This document shows, piece by piece, positions 48,898 through 49,066 of a stretch of 49,066 nucleotides of DNA. Every line of letters starts with the position of its first letter. Within the stretch, counting starts at the first letter, position 1. The notes beneath the pieces were generated by a model that was not told where the DNA came from, ran no database searches, and was given only the letters and a program-made list of their open reading frames with translations. The position numbers and the translations under genes were made by a program. The DNA is from Aneurinibacillus thermoaerophilus (GTDB lineage: Bacteria; Bacillota; Bacilli; Aneurinibacillales; Aneurinibacillaceae): NCBI RefSeq assembly GCF_900099925.1, contig NZ_FNDE01000028.1:1-49066 (forward strand), in the 5' to 3' direction.

Positions 48898-49066
48898 TTT
48901 TTTGGAGAGTTTGATCCTGGCTCAGGACGAACGCTGGCGGCGTGCCTAATACATGCAAGTCGAGCGAACCGATGGAGTGCTTGCATTCCTGAGGTTAGCG
49001 GCGGACGGGTGAGTAACACGTAGGCAACCTGCCTGTACGACCGGGATAACTCCGGGAAACCGGAGC
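48898..49066 (+). rRNA. 16S ribosomal RNA, 5' end (partial)
   Basis: The 16S gene begins at about 48898; GGAGAGTTTGATCCTGGCTC (48904-48923) is the universal 5' primer site and GGCGGACGGGTGAGTAACAC follows near 49000. It runs off the window. The exact mature 5' end is uncertain by a few bases. Confidence 0.98.

Overview
The window reads as a chromosomal segment of a Gram-positive, endospore-forming member of the Bacillales. Gene order, the CtsR/McsA/McsB/ClpC stress operon, SigH, strong AGGAGG ribosome-binding sites and many TTG or GTG starts all fit this. The 16S rRNA 5' end resembles Aneurinibacillus (Paenibacillaceae) as I remember it; that genus call is an inference. The window runs from the 3' end of one 23S rRNA gene (1-293) to the 5' end of a 16S rRNA gene (48898-49066), so it is the DNA between two rRNA operons that point the same way.

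Region 1 (about 460-8770) is a block that the standard Bacillus order does not have between rRNA and ctsR. It holds an RpiR-type regulator with two palindromic operator candidates and a three-gene set (M20 amidohydrolase, GNAT acyltransferase, MenC/NSAR-type enolase-superfamily racemase). This set matches the known N-succinyl-amino-acid route for one-way conversion of D- to L-amino acids. It is followed by the phosphate transporter operon pstS-pstC-pstA-pstB behind a PhoP-box-like repeat array.

Region 2 (about 8830-26560) is the conserved Bacillales block: ctsR-mcsA-mcsB-clpC behind a CtsR operator, then radA, disA, pssA, a CarD-family gene, yacL, ispD, ispF and gltX, a cysteine T-box with cysE-cysS, mrnC, rlmB, rae1 and sigH. 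A large chemoreceptor gene (26672-28654) interrupts the usual sigH-rpmG junction.

Region 3 (about 28750-45435) is the transcription and translation supercluster: rpmG, secE, nusG, rplK, rplA, rplJ, rplL, an rRNA-methyltransferase-like gene, rpoB, rpoC, an L7Ae-type gene, rpsL, rpsG, fusA and tuf. Several of its intergenic gaps hold strong RNA structures: an L10 leader, an L1-site mimic before rplA, a stem between the Shine-Dalgarno and start of nusG, a terminator-like attenuator before rpoB, and hairpins before rpsL, fusA and tuf.

Region 4 (about 45436-48900) departs from the standard order, because the S10 operon does not follow tuf. Instead there is a decayed reading frame, an ftsW-like gene (minus strand), a detached phoU with its own PhoP-box-like repeats, a small glutaredoxin-like gene (minus strand), a candidate very basic 45-residue protein, and the promoter and leader of the next rRNA operon. 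I saw no tRNA genes, CRISPR arrays, transposases or phage genes. Most of the window is conserved housekeeping DNA; the novelty candidates are mainly regulatory RNA elements and the accessory inserts. All identifications come from reading the sequence, and no database search was run.
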